This document shows positions 8,586-17,181 of a DNA stretch of 41,011 bases, one piece after another. The number at the start of each line of letters is the position of its first letter. The first letter of the stretch is position 1. The DNA lies in assembly GCF_003857035.1 (NCBI RefSeq), contig NZ_QGSY01000170.1:1-41011 (forward strand), in the 5' to 3' direction. A program made the translations under genes and the position numbers. Origin of the DNA: Micromonospora arida (GTDB taxonomy: Bacteria > Actinomycetota > Actinomycetes > Mycobacteriales > Micromonosporaceae). The notes under the pieces were generated by a model that was not told the origin of the DNA, did no database searches, and worked only from the letters and a program-made list of their open reading frames with translations.

Positions 8586-9355
8586 TCGGACCGGACGTCG
8601 CGGGGATCGCCGAGAAGTTGGGCGCGGCGGCCGACACGGCCACCGCGATCCCGCAGCTCGCCGCCGAGACCGGCCTCGACGTGGACACCGCGTACGCCGT
8701 GCAGGCCGCGCTGCTGCAACGCCGGCTGAACGCCGGTGAGCGGCTCGTCGGGCTGAAGATGGGGCTGACCAGCAGGGCGAAGATGGCCCAGGTCGGCGTG
8801 GACGAGGTGATCTGGGGGCGGCTCACCAACGCGATGCGGGTGCCCGACGGCGGCGCCGTCGACCCGGCCGCGTACATCCACCCCCGGGTCGAGCCGGAGG
8901 TGGCGTTCCTGCTGGACCGGCTGCCCGAGCCGGGGGAACCGGTCGGCGACTTCGCCACGGCGGTCCGCGCGGTCGCCCCGGCCATCGAATTGATCGACTC
9001 CCGGTACGCGGACTTCCGTTTCTCGCTGCCGGACGTGGTCGCGGACAACACCTCGGCCGCCGCCTTCGTGATCGGGCCGTGGTCGCCGGTGCCGGCGGGG
9101 CTGGACAACCTGGGCGTGCTGCTGGAGGTCGACGGGCGGGTGGCGCAGGTCGGCTCGACGGCGGCGATCCTCGGTGATCCGCGCCGGGCGCTCGACGAGG
9201 GGATCCGGCTGGCGGGCCGGCACGGGGTGCGGCTGGAGTCCGGCTGGGTCTTCCTGGCCGGTGCCGCCACCGCCGCTGTTCCGCTGCGTCCCGGCGCCCA
9301 CGTCCGCGCCGTCGTGGAGAAGCTCGGCACGGCCTCGCTGCGGGCATCGTCGTGA
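8582..9355 (+). CDS. 2-oxo-3-hexenedioate (4-oxalocrotonate) decarboxylase (DmpH/XylI type)
   Basis: Decarboxylates 2-oxo-3-hexenedioate, the deamination product of 2-aminomuconate, to 2-oxopent-4-enoate, which the hydratase at 5735 consumes. 257 residues. [52 protein letters not shown] and [12 protein letters not shown] match the decarboxylase branch of the fumarylacetoacetate-hydrolase-like family. Decarboxylase and hydratase form a complex in meta-cleavage pathways, and their genes here are about 2 kb apart in the same operon. ATG 8582 overlaps the aldolase stop. The stop overlaps the deaminase GTG. Confidence 0.88.
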   Translation: MIGPDVAGIAEKLGAAADTATAIPQLAAETGLDVDTAYAVQAALLQRRLNAGERLVGLKMGLTSRAKMAQVGVDEVIWGRLTNAMRVPDGGAVDPAAYIHPRVEPEVAFLLDRLPEPGEPVGDFATAVRAVAPAIELIDSRYADFRFSLPDVVADNTSAAAFVIGPWSPVPAGLDNLGVLLEVDGRVAQVGSTAAILGDPRRALDEGIRLAGRHGVRLESGWVFLAGAATAAVPLRPGAHVRAVVEKLGTASLRASS

Positions 9356-9774
9356 CCGCCCGGGTGGTGGCCGGGAAGGCCGTCCCGCGGGGAGCCTTTC
9401 CGCACGTCAAGGTCGCCGGCGGGTTCGTCTTCGTCTCCGGTACGTCGTCGCGGCGCCCGGACAACACCTTCGCCGGTGTCGAGGTGGACGGGTTCGGCAC
9501 CACCAACCTCGACATCCGTGTGCAGACACGGGCTGTCATCGAGAACGTGCGGGATCTGCTGCGTTCGGTCGGCGCGGACCTCACCGACCTGGTCCAGGTG
9601 ACGACGTATCTGGTCAACATGAACGACTTCGGTGGTTACAACGAGGTGTGGGCCGAGTTCTTCGACGCCTCCGGCCCGACCCGTACGACGGTGGCGGTGC
9701 ACCAGCTGCCGCACCCGCACCTGCTGATCGAAATCCAGGCCGTGGCCCTTCTTCCCTCGGGAGGTCAGTCGTGA
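9352..9774 (+). CDS. 2-aminomuconate deaminase (RidA/YjgF fold)
   Basis: Hydrolyses the enamine/imine form of 2-aminomuconate to 2-oxo-3-hexenedioate and ammonia. 140 residues, the usual RidA length. [16 protein letters not shown], the central [40 protein letters not shown] and the C-terminal [20 protein letters not shown] are the four conserved blocks. The Arg in PTRTTV occupies the position that holds the carboxylate in RidA proteins. General imine deaminase activity cannot be excluded from sequence, but its place between the decarboxylase and hydroxyanthranilate dioxygenase genes makes the aminomuconate role likely. GTG 9352 overlaps the previous stop. Confidence 0.86.
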   Translation: MTARVVAGKAVPRGAFPHVKVAGGFVFVSGTSSRRPDNTFAGVEVDGFGTTNLDIRVQTRAVIENVRDLLRSVGADLTDLVQVTTYLVNMNDFGGYNEVWAEFFDASGPTRTTVAVHQLPHPHLLIEIQAVALLPSGGQS

Positions 9775-10295
9775 GTGAGATCGCCGAGCCGTTCAGCTTT
9801 CCGGGCTGGATCGCCGACAACCAGCACCTGTTGAAGCCCCCGGTGGGCAACAAGGAGATGTTCCCCGGCGGGGACGACTTCATCGTGATGGTGGTGGGCG
9901 GGCCCAACCAGCGCACCGACTTCCACGTGGACCCGTACGAGGAGTTCTTCTACCAGGTCAAGGGCAACATGCACATCAACCTGGTCACCCCGGAGGGGCC
10001 GCGTACGGTGCACGTGCGCGAGGGGCAGATGTGGATGTTGCCGCGCAACACCCCGCACTCGCCGCAGCGGCCGGAGCCCGGCTCGATCGGCGTGGTCGTC
10101 GAGCGGGTCCGCGAGGAGGGCACGCTGGAGACGTTCCAGTGGTACTGCCCGGAGTGCGGCAGCAAGGTGCACGAGGTCGAGTTGCAGGTCCGCGACATCG
10201 CCGCCGATCTGCCCCCGGTGTTCCAGGCGTTCTACGCCGACGAGGCGGCCCGCACCTGCGCCAACTGCGGCACCCTGCACCCGGGCAAGGGCTGA
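9771..10295 (+). CDS. nbaC: 3-hydroxyanthranilate 3,4-dioxygenase
   Basis: Non-haem iron extradiol-type cupin dioxygenase that opens 3-hydroxyanthranilate to 2-amino-3-carboxymuconate semialdehyde (ACMS). 174 residues. The catalytic iron ligands lie in [16 protein letters not shown] (His and Glu) and [13 protein letters not shown] (His). The C-terminal part has two CxxC pairs, YCPECGSKV and [11 protein letters not shown], which form the rubredoxin-like second iron site found in bacterial enzymes of this family. All expected residues are present. GTG 9771 overlaps the deaminase stop. TGATG at 10293-10297 couples it to the decarboxylase. Confidence 0.94.
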   Translation: MSEIAEPFSFPGWIADNQHLLKPPVGNKEMFPGGDDFIVMVVGGPNQRTDFHVDPYEEFFYQVKGNMHINLVTPEGPRTVHVREGQMWMLPRNTPHSPQRPEPGSIGVVVERVREEGTLETFQWYCPECGSKVHEVELQVRDIAADLPPVFQAFYADEAARTCANCGTLHPGKG

Positions 10296-11296
10296 TGCCC
10301 GCAGGCGTGGTCGACGTGCACACGCACGTCGTACCGAAGGGTTGGCCGGACCTCGGCGCGGCGTGCGGCGGGTCCGGCTGGCCGTGGTTGCGGGTCGACT
10401 CGGAGCGCGCCGCCATGATCATGGTGGGGGAGACGGAGTTCCGTCCGGTCGGGGCCGAGTGCTGGGACGCGTCGCGCCGACTGGCCGACATGGACGCCGA
10501 CGGCGTGGCCGTGCAGGTGGTCTCGCCCACCCCGGTCTTCTTCAGCTACGACCGCCCGGCCGACCAGGCGGTGAAGGTCGCCCGGATCTTCAACGACCTG
10601 ACCCTGGAGGTCACCGCGGCCGGAGGTGACCGACTGGTGCCGTTCTGCCAGGTGCCGCTCCAGGACCCGGACGCCGCCTGTGCCGAGTTGGACCGCAGCC
10701 TCGCCGCCGGGCACGTGGGCGTGGAGATCGGCAACCACGTCGGCGACCGGGACCTGGACGACGCCGGCGTGGTCACCTTCCTCCAGCACTGTGCCGAGGT
10801 GGGCGCACCCGTCTTCGTCCACCCGTGGGACATGCCCGGCGGGCCGCGACTGGACCGCTGGATGGCCCGTTGGCTCACCGGAATGCCCGCCGAGACGCAC
10901 CTGTCGGTGCTGGCGATGATCCTCGGCGGTGTCTTCGACCGGGTGCCCGAGGCGCTGCGGATCTGTTTCGCGCACGGCGGCGGCAGTTTCCCGTTCTGGC
11001 TCGGCCGCGCCGACAACGCCTGGCACCGCCGTGGCGACCTGGTCCGGGGCGCGTCCGCCGGCCCGCCCAGCAGCTACCTCGACCGGTTCAGCGTCGACTC
11101 GGTGGTCTTCGCGCCGCCCGCCCTGCGGCTGTTGGTCGACACCCTCGGGGAGGACCGGGTGCTGGTCGGCAGCGATTACCCGTACCCGCTGGGCGAACGG
11201 CCGGCCGGCGCGGTGGTTCACGCGGCCGACTTCCTCAGCGACGGGCAACGCGACAAGCTCCTGTCCACCAACGCCCTCCGTTTCCTGCACGGCTGA
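10295..11296 (+). CDS. nbaD: 2-amino-3-carboxymuconate-6-semialdehyde decarboxylase (ACMSD)
   Basis: Zinc amidohydrolase-superfamily decarboxylase turning ACMS into 2-aminomuconate semialdehyde, thereby diverting carbon from quinolinate/NAD synthesis to catabolism. 333 residues. Metal ligands: VDVHTHVVPKG (HxH, residues about 9-11), the mid-protein FVHPWDMPGGPRLDRW, the His in ICFAHGGGSFPFWLGR, and Asp in LVGSDYPYPLGE. ATG 10295 follows the dioxygenase stop by a one-base overlap. It is the last gene of the operon, and a long hairpin starts 26 bp after its stop. Confidence 0.94.
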   Translation: MPAGVVDVHTHVVPKGWPDLGAACGGSGWPWLRVDSERAAMIMVGETEFRPVGAECWDASRRLADMDADGVAVQVVSPTPVFFSYDRPADQAVKVARIFNDLTLEVTAAGGDRLVPFCQVPLQDPDAACAELDRSLAAGHVGVEIGNHVGDRDLDDAGVVTFLQHCAEVGAPVFVHPWDMPGGPRLDRWMARWLTGMPAETHLSVLAMILGGVFDRVPEALRICFAHGGGSFPFWLGRADNAWHRRGDLVRGASAGPPSSYLDRFSVDSVVFAPPALRLLVDTLGEDRVLVGSDYPYPLGERPAGAVVHAADFLSDGQRDKLLSTNALRFLHG

Positions 11297-11321
11297 GCGC
11301 GGGCTTAACGCCGCCGGCATG

Positions 11322-11376
11322 CGCAGATCTTGGACAGTTTCCGTTCGAGCGTGACGGAAACTGTCCAAAATCTGCG
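11322..11376 (+). terminator. Long hairpin closing the kynurenine operon
   Basis: A 23-bp stem with a single mismatch: the left arm begins CGCAGATCTTGGACAG at 11322 and the right arm ends CTGTCCAAAATCTGCG at 11376, with a 9-base loop (11345-11353). There is no U-tract, which is common for actinobacterial terminators. The stem is longer than needed for termination, so it may also be a dispersed repeat or mRNA-stabilising structure. Confidence 0.75.
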
Positions 11377-11477
11377 GCTCGATACGCCAAACGTGCGGTG
11401 TGACATCCGATTGGTCCGTTTCCGGTCGCCGGCGCGTGTCGGCTGCGCGAAGGGCCGACTGCCGGCAGGATGACGGC

Positions 11478-12941
11478 ATGGCCGAGCCGCACGACCTGAC
11501 CGCGTTGGAGCAGGCCGCCGCGATGACCCGCGGCGAGCTGTCCAGCGTCGACCTGGTCGAGCATTCCCTGCGCCGGGTGGCGGCGCTCGGCGACACCGTG
11601 GGCGCGTTCGTCACCGTCACACCGGACCTCGCCCGGCAGGCCGCGCGCGCCGCCGACGCGGTGCCGATCGAGGAGCGCGGCCCGCTGCACGGCGTGCCAA
11701 CCGCGATCAAGGACCTGACGCTCACCGCCGGGGTCCGCACCACCTTCGGTTCGGCCGCCTTTTTCGACTTCGTCCCGCCGGTCGACGCCGACGTGGTCCG
11801 CTTCATCAAGGCCGCCGGTCTGGTCAGCCTGGGCAAGACGACCACCTCCGAGCTGGGCTGTTCGCTCTACTCGGAGGGCCGGGTCGCGCCGCCGGCCCGC
11901 AACCCGTGGCAGTTGGCGTACACCGCGGGCGGGTCCAGCGGCGGCGCGGCGGCGGCGGTCGCGGCCGGGCTGGTCCCGGTCGCCCAGGGGTCCGACGGCG
12001 GTGGGTCGCTGCGCATCCCGGCGTCGCTCTGCGGCCTGGTCGGCTACAAGCCCAGTCGGGGCCTCGTCTCTGGCGGGCCGATCGGCTCCGGCGCGTTCGG
12101 CCTGCCCACCAGCGGCCCGCTCGGGCGGACGGTCACCGACGTCGCGGCACTGCTCGACGTCATGGCCGTCCCGGTCCCCGGCGAGCCCTACCTACCGCCG
12201 CCCGCGCCGTCCGGCGGCTACCTGGCCGTCGCGCGCCGGGCCGAGCCCGGCCCGCTACGGATCGGCCGGTTCACCACGCCGATGCTCGCCGACGAACCGG
12301 TGCATCCCGACTGCGTGGCCGCCGTGGACCGGGCCGCCGCGCTGCTCACGGCGGCCGGCCACGAGGTGGTCGAGGTGCCGCCGCCGCTCGGCCCGGCGGC
12401 GTGGCCGCTGTTCGAGATCCTCTGGTACGTCCTGGCGCTCGCCCCGGTGCCACCGCAGCGGGAGCCGGAGCTGCTGCCGTTGACCCGGCTGCTCCGGGCC
12501 CGGGGCGCCGAACTCTCCGCCGGCACCCTGTCCGCCACCCTCGGGGAGTTGCAGGCGCAGGTGCGCCTCGGTGCTCGCCGCACCGCCGGCTGTGATCTGC
12601 TCCTCTGTCCCACCCTGGCCACCCCGCAGGCGCCCGTCGGCTGGTTCACCGCCGACGCGGACCCGGCCGCCGACTTCGACCGGCAACGCCGGTTCTCGCC
12701 CTACTGCGCCATCTTCAACGTCACCGGCGATCCTTCCGTCTCCCTGCCACTGGGTACCACGACCGACGGCCTGCCCGTCGGGGTGCTGCTCACCGGTCGG
12801 TACGGCGACGACGCGCGGCTTATCGCTACCGCTGCGCAACTGGAGAACTCCAGTGACGGATGGGATCGGCACCCCGCAATCTGGCGGGCCGCAGACTCCG
12901 CTAACGTGAATGGCGACGGAGTCGGGCGGTCGGCAGCGTGA
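11478..12941 (+). CDS. Amidase signature family hydrolase
   Basis: About 487 residues. The Ser-cisSer-Lys triad is visible: Lys in [13 protein letters not shown] (about residue 78), the glycine/serine-rich [20 protein letters not shown], and the nucleophile block [19 protein letters not shown]. The fold hydrolyses amide bonds, but the substrate cannot be read from sequence. Candidates include aliphatic or aryl amides, and glutamyl-tRNA amidotransferase subunit A is unlikely because gatB/gatC are absent. It is separated from the kynurenine operon by the hairpin and about 100 bp. ATG 11478 is preceded by AGGA at 7 bases. The upstream open frame to 11400 lacks a ribosome binding site and overlaps the hairpin flank. 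Confidence 0.9.
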   Translation: MAEPHDLTALEQAAAMTRGELSSVDLVEHSLRRVAALGDTVGAFVTVTPDLARQAARAADAVPIEERGPLHGVPTAIKDLTLTAGVRTTFGSAAFFDFVPPVDADVVRFIKAAGLVSLGKTTTSELGCSLYSEGRVAPPARNPWQLAYTAGGSSGGAAAAVAAGLVPVAQGSDGGGSLRIPASLCGLVGYKPSRGLVSGGPIGSGAFGLPTSGPLGRTVTDVAALLDVMAVPVPGEPYLPPPAPSGGYLAVARRAEPGPLRIGRFTTPMLADEPVHPDCVAAVDRAAALLTAAGHEVVEVPPPLGPAAWPLFEILWYVLALAPVPPQREPELLPLTRLLRARGAELSAGTLSATLGELQAQVRLGARRTAGCDLLLCPTLATPQAPVGWFTADADPAADFDRQRRFSPYCAIFNVTGDPSVSLPLGTTTDGLPVGVLLTGRYGDDARLIATAAQLENSSDGWDRHPAIWRAADSANVNGDGVGRSAA

Positions 12942-12998
12942 TCGTCCATCCGACCCGGTTGTTCAAGGTCGTCCTTCTTCCGCCTGGGGGCGTTGGGA

Positions 12999-13313
12999 TT
13001 GTCTGTTACCGAGACGTTGCTGGTCTTCGTCGGCATCCCGTTGGCCGCGGTGCTGGTCATCGCCGGCCTGTCGTACGCCGGTAGCCGTGGGGGTGCCACC
13101 GGCGGTGGCGGTGGCGCCAAGCGCTACCGCCCGGGCCGGCCCTTCGACTTCACTCCGGTCTGGTTCTTGGGCCGCCCGGAGCAGCTGGCCGACTCGGCCG
13201 GCACCGCGCTGACGGCGGGGGCGCAGGCGCCCGCGCTGACCAGCCACAAGCTTGAGCAGGCCAGCGTCGAGGCGCCGGCCGGTGGAACCGGAGGCGCAAG
13301 TGACCGTTGGTGA
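12999..13313 (+). CDS. Probable aa3-type cytochrome c oxidase accessory subunit (CtaJ-like)
   Basis: Small membrane protein of about 104 residues starting (L)SVTETLLVFVGIP. One hydrophobic helix (about residues 5-27) is followed by a glycine run and the motif KRYRPGRPFDFTPVWFLGRP, then a disordered tail. I recall this pattern from actinobacterial proteins named CtaJ, found by structure in the mycobacterial bc1-aa3 supercomplex. A TTG start at 12999 gives the typical SVTET N-terminus and has GGGGG (12986-12990) at 8 bases. TTG 12993 is the alternative. Its end overlaps the DUF5130 gene by 14 bp, the same partner I remember elsewhere. Confidence 0.65.
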   Translation: MSVTETLLVFVGIPLAAVLVIAGLSYAGSRGGATGGGGGAKRYRPGRPFDFTPVWFLGRPEQLADSAGTALTAGAQAPALTSHKLEQASVEAPAGGTGGASDRW

Positions 13314-13707
13314 GAAGCAGGCCGGGTCGGAAAATCCGCCAGAGGTGCTCGACGGGCCGTTCTCGACCCGCCAGCTGCTGCGCATCGACGAGGCCCTGCG
13401 CCTGGCCGACAAGGGCACGGGTCTGGTCTTCTCGGTCTTCGTCGGTGGTCTCGACGAGCCGATCCGTGAGCACGCCCAGCGGCTGCACCGTCAGCTCGCC
13501 GAGCCCGACAAGTCGGTGCTGATCGCCGTGTCGCCCAACCAGCGGCAGCTGGAGATCATCACCGGGCGGTACGCCCGCAAGCGCATCCCCGACACGTACG
13601 CCAAGCTGGCCGCGCTCTCGATGGTCGGCGCGTTCAGCGGCGGTGACCTGGCCGGCGGCATCATCAACGGCCTCGACCAGCTCGCCAGCCACGCCGGCAA
13701 GGGCTGA
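13300..13707 (+). CDS. DUF5130 protein, probable cytochrome oxidase-associated subunit (CtaI-like)
   Basis: 135 residues, soluble-looking, with a TPM-like alpha/beta pattern: GPFSTRQLLRIDEALRLADK, TGLVFSVFVGGLDEPIREHA, KSVLIAVSPNQRQLEIITGR and a glycine-rich end (GAFSGGDLAGGIINGLDQ). The family is DUF5130. To my memory it corresponds to CtaI of the mycobacterial respiratory supercomplex. GTG 13300 has GGAGG five bases upstream and overlaps the CtaJ-like gene, so the two are cotranslated. The stop is followed by a strong terminator. Confidence 0.7.
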   Translation: MTVGEKQAGSENPPEVLDGPFSTRQLLRIDEALRLADKGTGLVFSVFVGGLDEPIREHAQRLHRQLAEPDKSVLIAVSPNQRQLEIITGRYARKRIPDTYAKLAALSMVGAFSGGDLAGGIINGLDQLASHAGKG

Positions 13708-13725
13708 ACCCCTACTCGTACGACG

Positions 13726-13758
13726 AAGCCCGGCCCGCTGGAGAGCGGGCCGGGCTTT
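13726..13758. terminator. Strong bidirectional terminator
   Basis: A perfect 14-bp stem (AAGCCCGGCCCGCT and its complement) around GGAG, followed by T residues on the + strand and preceded by A residues for the opposite direction. It separates the DUF5130 gene from the convergent Uma2 gene. Confidence 0.9.
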
Positions 13759-13763
13759 CGCGT

Positions 13764-14327
13764 TCAGCGGGGCCAGGCGGACGGATCGAGGCGCATCGGC
13801 CACGGCTCGTCGATCTGCACAGGGTCGTCCGGGCCGACCGTGCCGAGCAGGTTGTAGTGAACGCCCTTCACCAACTCGTAGCGGTATACGACGGGGCCGA
13901 AGTCGCCGCGCTCGACCCGCCAGTAGGCGGGGATGCCGGCCTCAGCGTATAGCGACGGTTTGGTGAATCGGTCATGCCGACGGCTGCTCGGTGACTCCAC
14001 CTCGACAACAAGTGCCACGTCCGCTGCTTCAACCCAGGTGCCGTCCCTCGGGGCTGTCGGCTTCAGCACCGTGACATCAGGGATGAGGTTGCCCTCGACC
14101 GCTCGGAGCCCCGCTTCCCGGATGACCCGCCACCCGGCCGGCGCCGCCGAACGAAGGGCCGCCCGTATCTCATCCGCCAGTTCCTGATGCCCATAACCCG
14201 GGGGTGGCGTCACGTGCAGGCTCCCGTCGATGATCTCGTAGCGGTTCCCGTCCTCAGGCAGGTCGTACAGGTCCTGCTCGCGCCAGCCCCGCTCCGGGGG
14301 TTGCCACTGGTAGGTCGGCTGTGCCAT
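13764..14327 (-). CDS. Uma2 family (DUF820) restriction-endonuclease-fold protein
   Basis: 187 residues. YDLPEDGNRYEIIDGSLHV at the N-terminus, LIPDVTVLKP (Asp), VALVVEVESPSS (the ExE-type pair of a PD-(D/E)xK active site) and the lysine-containing KPSLYAEAGIPAYWRVERG are the family landmarks. Uma2 proteins are abundant in actinobacteria and cyanobacteria as stand-alone predicted nucleases of unknown role. ATG 14327 has GGAGGTGG at ideal spacing. An upstream ATG adding 20 residues has no comparable site. It lies 27 bp downstream of the pepN terminator on the same strand and seems to be its own transcription unit. Confidence 0.88.
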   Translation of the reverse strand: MAQPTYQWQPPERGWREQDLYDLPEDGNRYEIIDGSLHVTPPPGYGHQELADEIRAALRSAAPAGWRVIREAGLRAVEGNLIPDVTVLKPTAPRDGTWVEAADVALVVEVESPSSRRHDRFTKPSLYAEAGIPAYWRVERGDFGPVVYRYELVKGVHYNLLGTVGPDDPVQIDEPWPMRLDPSAWPR

Positions 14328-14353
14328 CACGTCCACCTCCTTCCGCAACCATA

Positions 14354-14400
14354 ACGGCCCGGGTCGGCGTGAGCTCTCAGCCCACACCGGCCCGGGCCGT
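14354..14400 (-). terminator. Terminator of pepN
   Basis: A 10-bp perfect inverted repeat, ACGGCCCGGG (14354-14363) and CCCGGGCCGT (14391-14400), just after the pepN stop in the minus-strand direction. The loop is long (27 bases) but contains further complementary bases. Confidence 0.65.
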
Positions 14401-14411
14401 GTACTCGCTGG

Positions 14412-16970
14412 TCAGCTCTGCTGCGCGTCCTTCGCGCGGGCCTTCAGCGCCCGCACCACACCGTCGCGGCCCTCGGCCACCAGCCGACGCAGCGGGGCGG
14501 GGTGCCCGTCCCCGGCCAGCCACGCGTCGGTGGCCGCGACCGTGTCGTCCTCCACCAGGTAGGTCGGGTACGCCAGCTGGGCGAACTCCTGCGCCGGCTC
14601 GCTGTCCCGGGTGGCCCACACCTGCCCGACCGCCGCGAAGTACCGCTCCCGGTACGGGGCGATCAGCTCCACCTGAGCCGGGTGGGCGAAGCCCTGCAAC
14701 AGCGCCCGGTGCCGCCAGTTGGGCAGCGCGTCCGGGCCGGTGAGCAGGGCCCACACGGCGGCCTTGTTCTCGGCCGTCGGCGTCAACGCGTGCGCGTACG
14801 CCGCTTCCCGCTCACCGCTGGCCGTGCGGTCGCTGCTCAGCTCGGCCTCGATCTCGGCGGTCCCGGCGGCACCGTTGGCCACCAGCGCGGCGAGGACCGA
14901 CCAGCGCAGCTCGGTGTCGACGGTCAGCCCGGCCGGCATGCCGGTGCCGTCCAGCCAACCGCGCAGCGTGGCCAGGTCTTCGTCGGAGCGGACCGCCGAG
15001 GTGAACGCGCGGGCCCAGGCCAACTGGAACCCGCTGCCGGGCTCGGCGGCGGCGAGTGCGTCGCGGGCGGTACGGGCCAGGTCGGCCCAGCCGGTCGGCG
15101 CCCAGGCCGGGTCGGCGTACAGGGTGAGCGCGGTGGTCGCCTGCCGAAGGGTGGCGGTGACCAGGTTGATGTCGGTCTCCGCGGGCAACCCGCTCAGCGT
15201 CAGCGCCACGTAGTCGCGGGCGGACAGCTCGGCGTCGCGGATCATGTCCCATGCGGCGGTCCAGCAGAGCGCGCGGGCCAGCGACGAGTCGAAGCCACCG
15301 ATGTGCTGCACCACTGTCGCCATCGAGCGCTCGTCGAGGCGCAGCTTGGTGTAGCTGAGGTCGTCGTCGTTGAGCAGCAACACGTCGGCCGCCCGGACGC
15401 CACGCAGCGGGGCGAGATCCGTGTGCTCGCCGGTCACGTCCACCTCGTACCGCTCCCGACGGACCAGCCGCCCGTCGGTCAGGTCGTACAGGCCCACGCC
15501 GATGCGGTGGGTCCGCAGCGTCGGGTACGCCGCCGGGGCCTCCTGCCGCACCAGCACCTGCTCGTACGTGCCGTCGGCCCCGATGGTCACCTCCGGCCGC
15601 AACGTGTTGACCTGCGCGGTCTCCAACCACTGCGCGGCGAACTTGCGCAGCTCCCGCCCGGAAGCGGCCTCCAGCTCGGTGAGCAGGTCGTCGAAGGTGG
15701 CGTTGCCCCAGGCGTGCTTGCCGAAGTAGGCACGCAGCCCGGCCAGGAACGGCTCCTCACCCACGTAGGCGACGAGCTGCTTGAGCACGCTCGCGCCCTT
15801 GGCGTAGGTGATGCCGTCGAAGTTGACCTCCACGGCCTCCATGTCCGGCATCTCGGTGTAGACCGGGTGGGTGGAGGAGAGCTGGTCCTGCCGGTAGCCC
15901 CAGTTCTTCCGGATGGACAGGAAGGTCGTCCACGCCTCGGTGAACCGGGTCGCGTTGGTGTTGCACCAGTGGCTGGCCCACTCGGCGAACGACTCGTTCA
16001 GCCACAGGTCGTTCCACCAGCGCATGGTGACCAGGTCACCGAACCACATGTGAGCCAGTTCGTGCAGGATCGTGTTGGCCCGCTGCTCGTACTCGAAGTC
16101 GGTGACCTGCGAGCGGAACAGGTAGTGCGACTCGGCGTGCGTCACGCAGCCGAAGTTCTCCATCGCACCGGCGTTGAAGTCGGGTACCCACAGCTGGTCG
16201 TACTTCGGCAGCGGGTAGCGCACGCCGAACTTCTCGTGGAAGAAGTCGAAGCCCTGCTTGGTGATCAGGAACAGGTCGTCGGAGTCCAAATACTGTGCCA
16301 TCGACGCCCGGCAGAACACCCCCAGGTCGATGCCGTCGTGCGCGTCGCGCACCTCGTGGTACGGCCCGGCGCACATCGCGGTGATGTAGGTGCTCATTCG
16401 GGGCGACTCGGTGAAGTGCAGCGTCTTGAGCGCCTCACCCGCCGACTCCTCCCGCTGCACCGGCATGTTGGAGACCGCCCGCCAGTGCGCCGGCACTGTG
16501 ACGTGCCAGGTGTAGACGCTCTTCAGGTCGGGCTGGTCGAAGCAGGCGAACACCCGCTGCGCGTCGGCCGTCTCGAACTGGCTGTAGAGGTACGTCTCGC
16601 CGTCCACCGGGTCGACCGTCCGGTGCAGACCCTGACCGCTGTTGGAGTAACCGAAGTCGGCGTCGACCACCAGGACGTTGTCGCTGTCCAACCCGGACAG
16701 GGTCAGGCCCTTCTCGGCGGACCAGTCGGAGAGGTCGACGGGCGTGCCGTTCAGCGTCGCGGACCGCACCGACTCGGCGGCCAGCTCGATGAAGGTGCTC
16801 GCACCCGGTTCGGAGCAGCGGAACCGGACCTCGGTCGTCGACCTGAACGTGCGGCCGTCGGCCGCCAGCACGGCGCTGGACAGGTCCAGACTGATGTCAT
16901 ACCCCGTCACGTTGAGCAGGCGTGCCCGCTCGGTCGCCTCGACCTGCGTCAGGTTGCGCACTCCCGGCAC
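14412..16970 (-). CDS. pepN: Aminopeptidase N (M1 family metallopeptidase)
   Basis: Cytosolic zinc aminopeptidase that trims N-terminal residues from peptides, including products of ClpP and the proteasome. About 852 residues. GAMENFG (substrate N-terminus recognition, about residue 268) and HELAHMWFGDL followed by NESFAEW (HExxH-18-E zinc site, about residues 302-325) are intact. The C-terminal ERAP1-like domain is present to the end. GTG 16970 (PGVRNLTQVEATERAR) has GGAG seven bases upstream. ATG 16988 is the alternative. It is divergent from the Rv2466c-like gene, as in mycobacteria. Confidence 0.96.
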   Translation of the reverse strand: MPGVRNLTQVEATERARLLNVTGYDISLDLSSAVLAADGRTFRSTTEVRFRCSEPGASTFIELAAESVRSATLNGTPVDLSDWSAEKGLTLSGLDSDNVLVVDADFGYSNSGQGLHRTVDPVDGETYLYSQFETADAQRVFACFDQPDLKSVYTWHVTVPAHWRAVSNMPVQREESAGEALKTLHFTESPRMSTYITAMCAGPYHEVRDAHDGIDLGVFCRASMAQYLDSDDLFLITKQGFDFFHEKFGVRYPLPKYDQLWVPDFNAGAMENFGCVTHAESHYLFRSQVTDFEYEQRANTILHELAHMWFGDLVTMRWWNDLWLNESFAEWASHWCNTNATRFTEAWTTFLSIRKNWGYRQDQLSSTHPVYTEMPDMEAVEVNFDGITYAKGASVLKQLVAYVGEEPFLAGLRAYFGKHAWGNATFDDLLTELEAASGRELRKFAAQWLETAQVNTLRPEVTIGADGTYEQVLVRQEAPAAYPTLRTHRIGVGLYDLTDGRLVRRERYEVDVTGEHTDLAPLRGVRAADVLLLNDDDLSYTKLRLDERSMATVVQHIGGFDSSLARALCWTAAWDMIRDAELSARDYVALTLSGLPAETDINLVTATLRQATTALTLYADPAWAPTGWADLARTARDALAAAEPGSGFQLAWARAFTSAVRSDEDLATLRGWLDGTGMPAGLTVDTELRWSVLAALVANGAAGTAEIEAELSSDRTASGEREAAYAHALTPTAENKAAVWALLTGPDALPNWRHRALLQGFAHPAQVELIAPYRERYFAAVGQVWATRDSEPAQEFAQLAYPTYLVEDDTVAATDAWLAGDGHPAPLRRLVAEGRDGVVRALKARAKDAQQS

Positions 16971-17181
16971 TGTTCGTCTCCATCCCACATGTCGCCGTAC
17001 GCCCGGCGGCGCCCGTTCGCCTACCGCTCGTGACGGCTGGCCCGATTCGAGTCTTCCATGTACGGGCAGCCCGCGGTGGCCGAGGTCACGCTCTCATTCG
17101 GGTGCCGGTCGCCGCGCTGCGGGGTGAAGATTCTCTGAGACGCCGACCTGTCGGCGCCACCCGTCGCGAAGGGATCTCACC

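Noticed and set aside
11478..12941. Amidase as the missing kynurenine formamidase
   Set aside because: It has the amidase-signature Ser-Ser-Lys fold, unlike known kynurenine formamidases, and is separated from the operon by a strong hairpin. Not impossible, but unsupported.
12910..13212. Alternative + frame over the CtaJ-like gene
   Set aside because: Arg/Ser/Trp-rich shadow frame; the overlapping frame from TTG 12999 has a membrane helix and the family motif.
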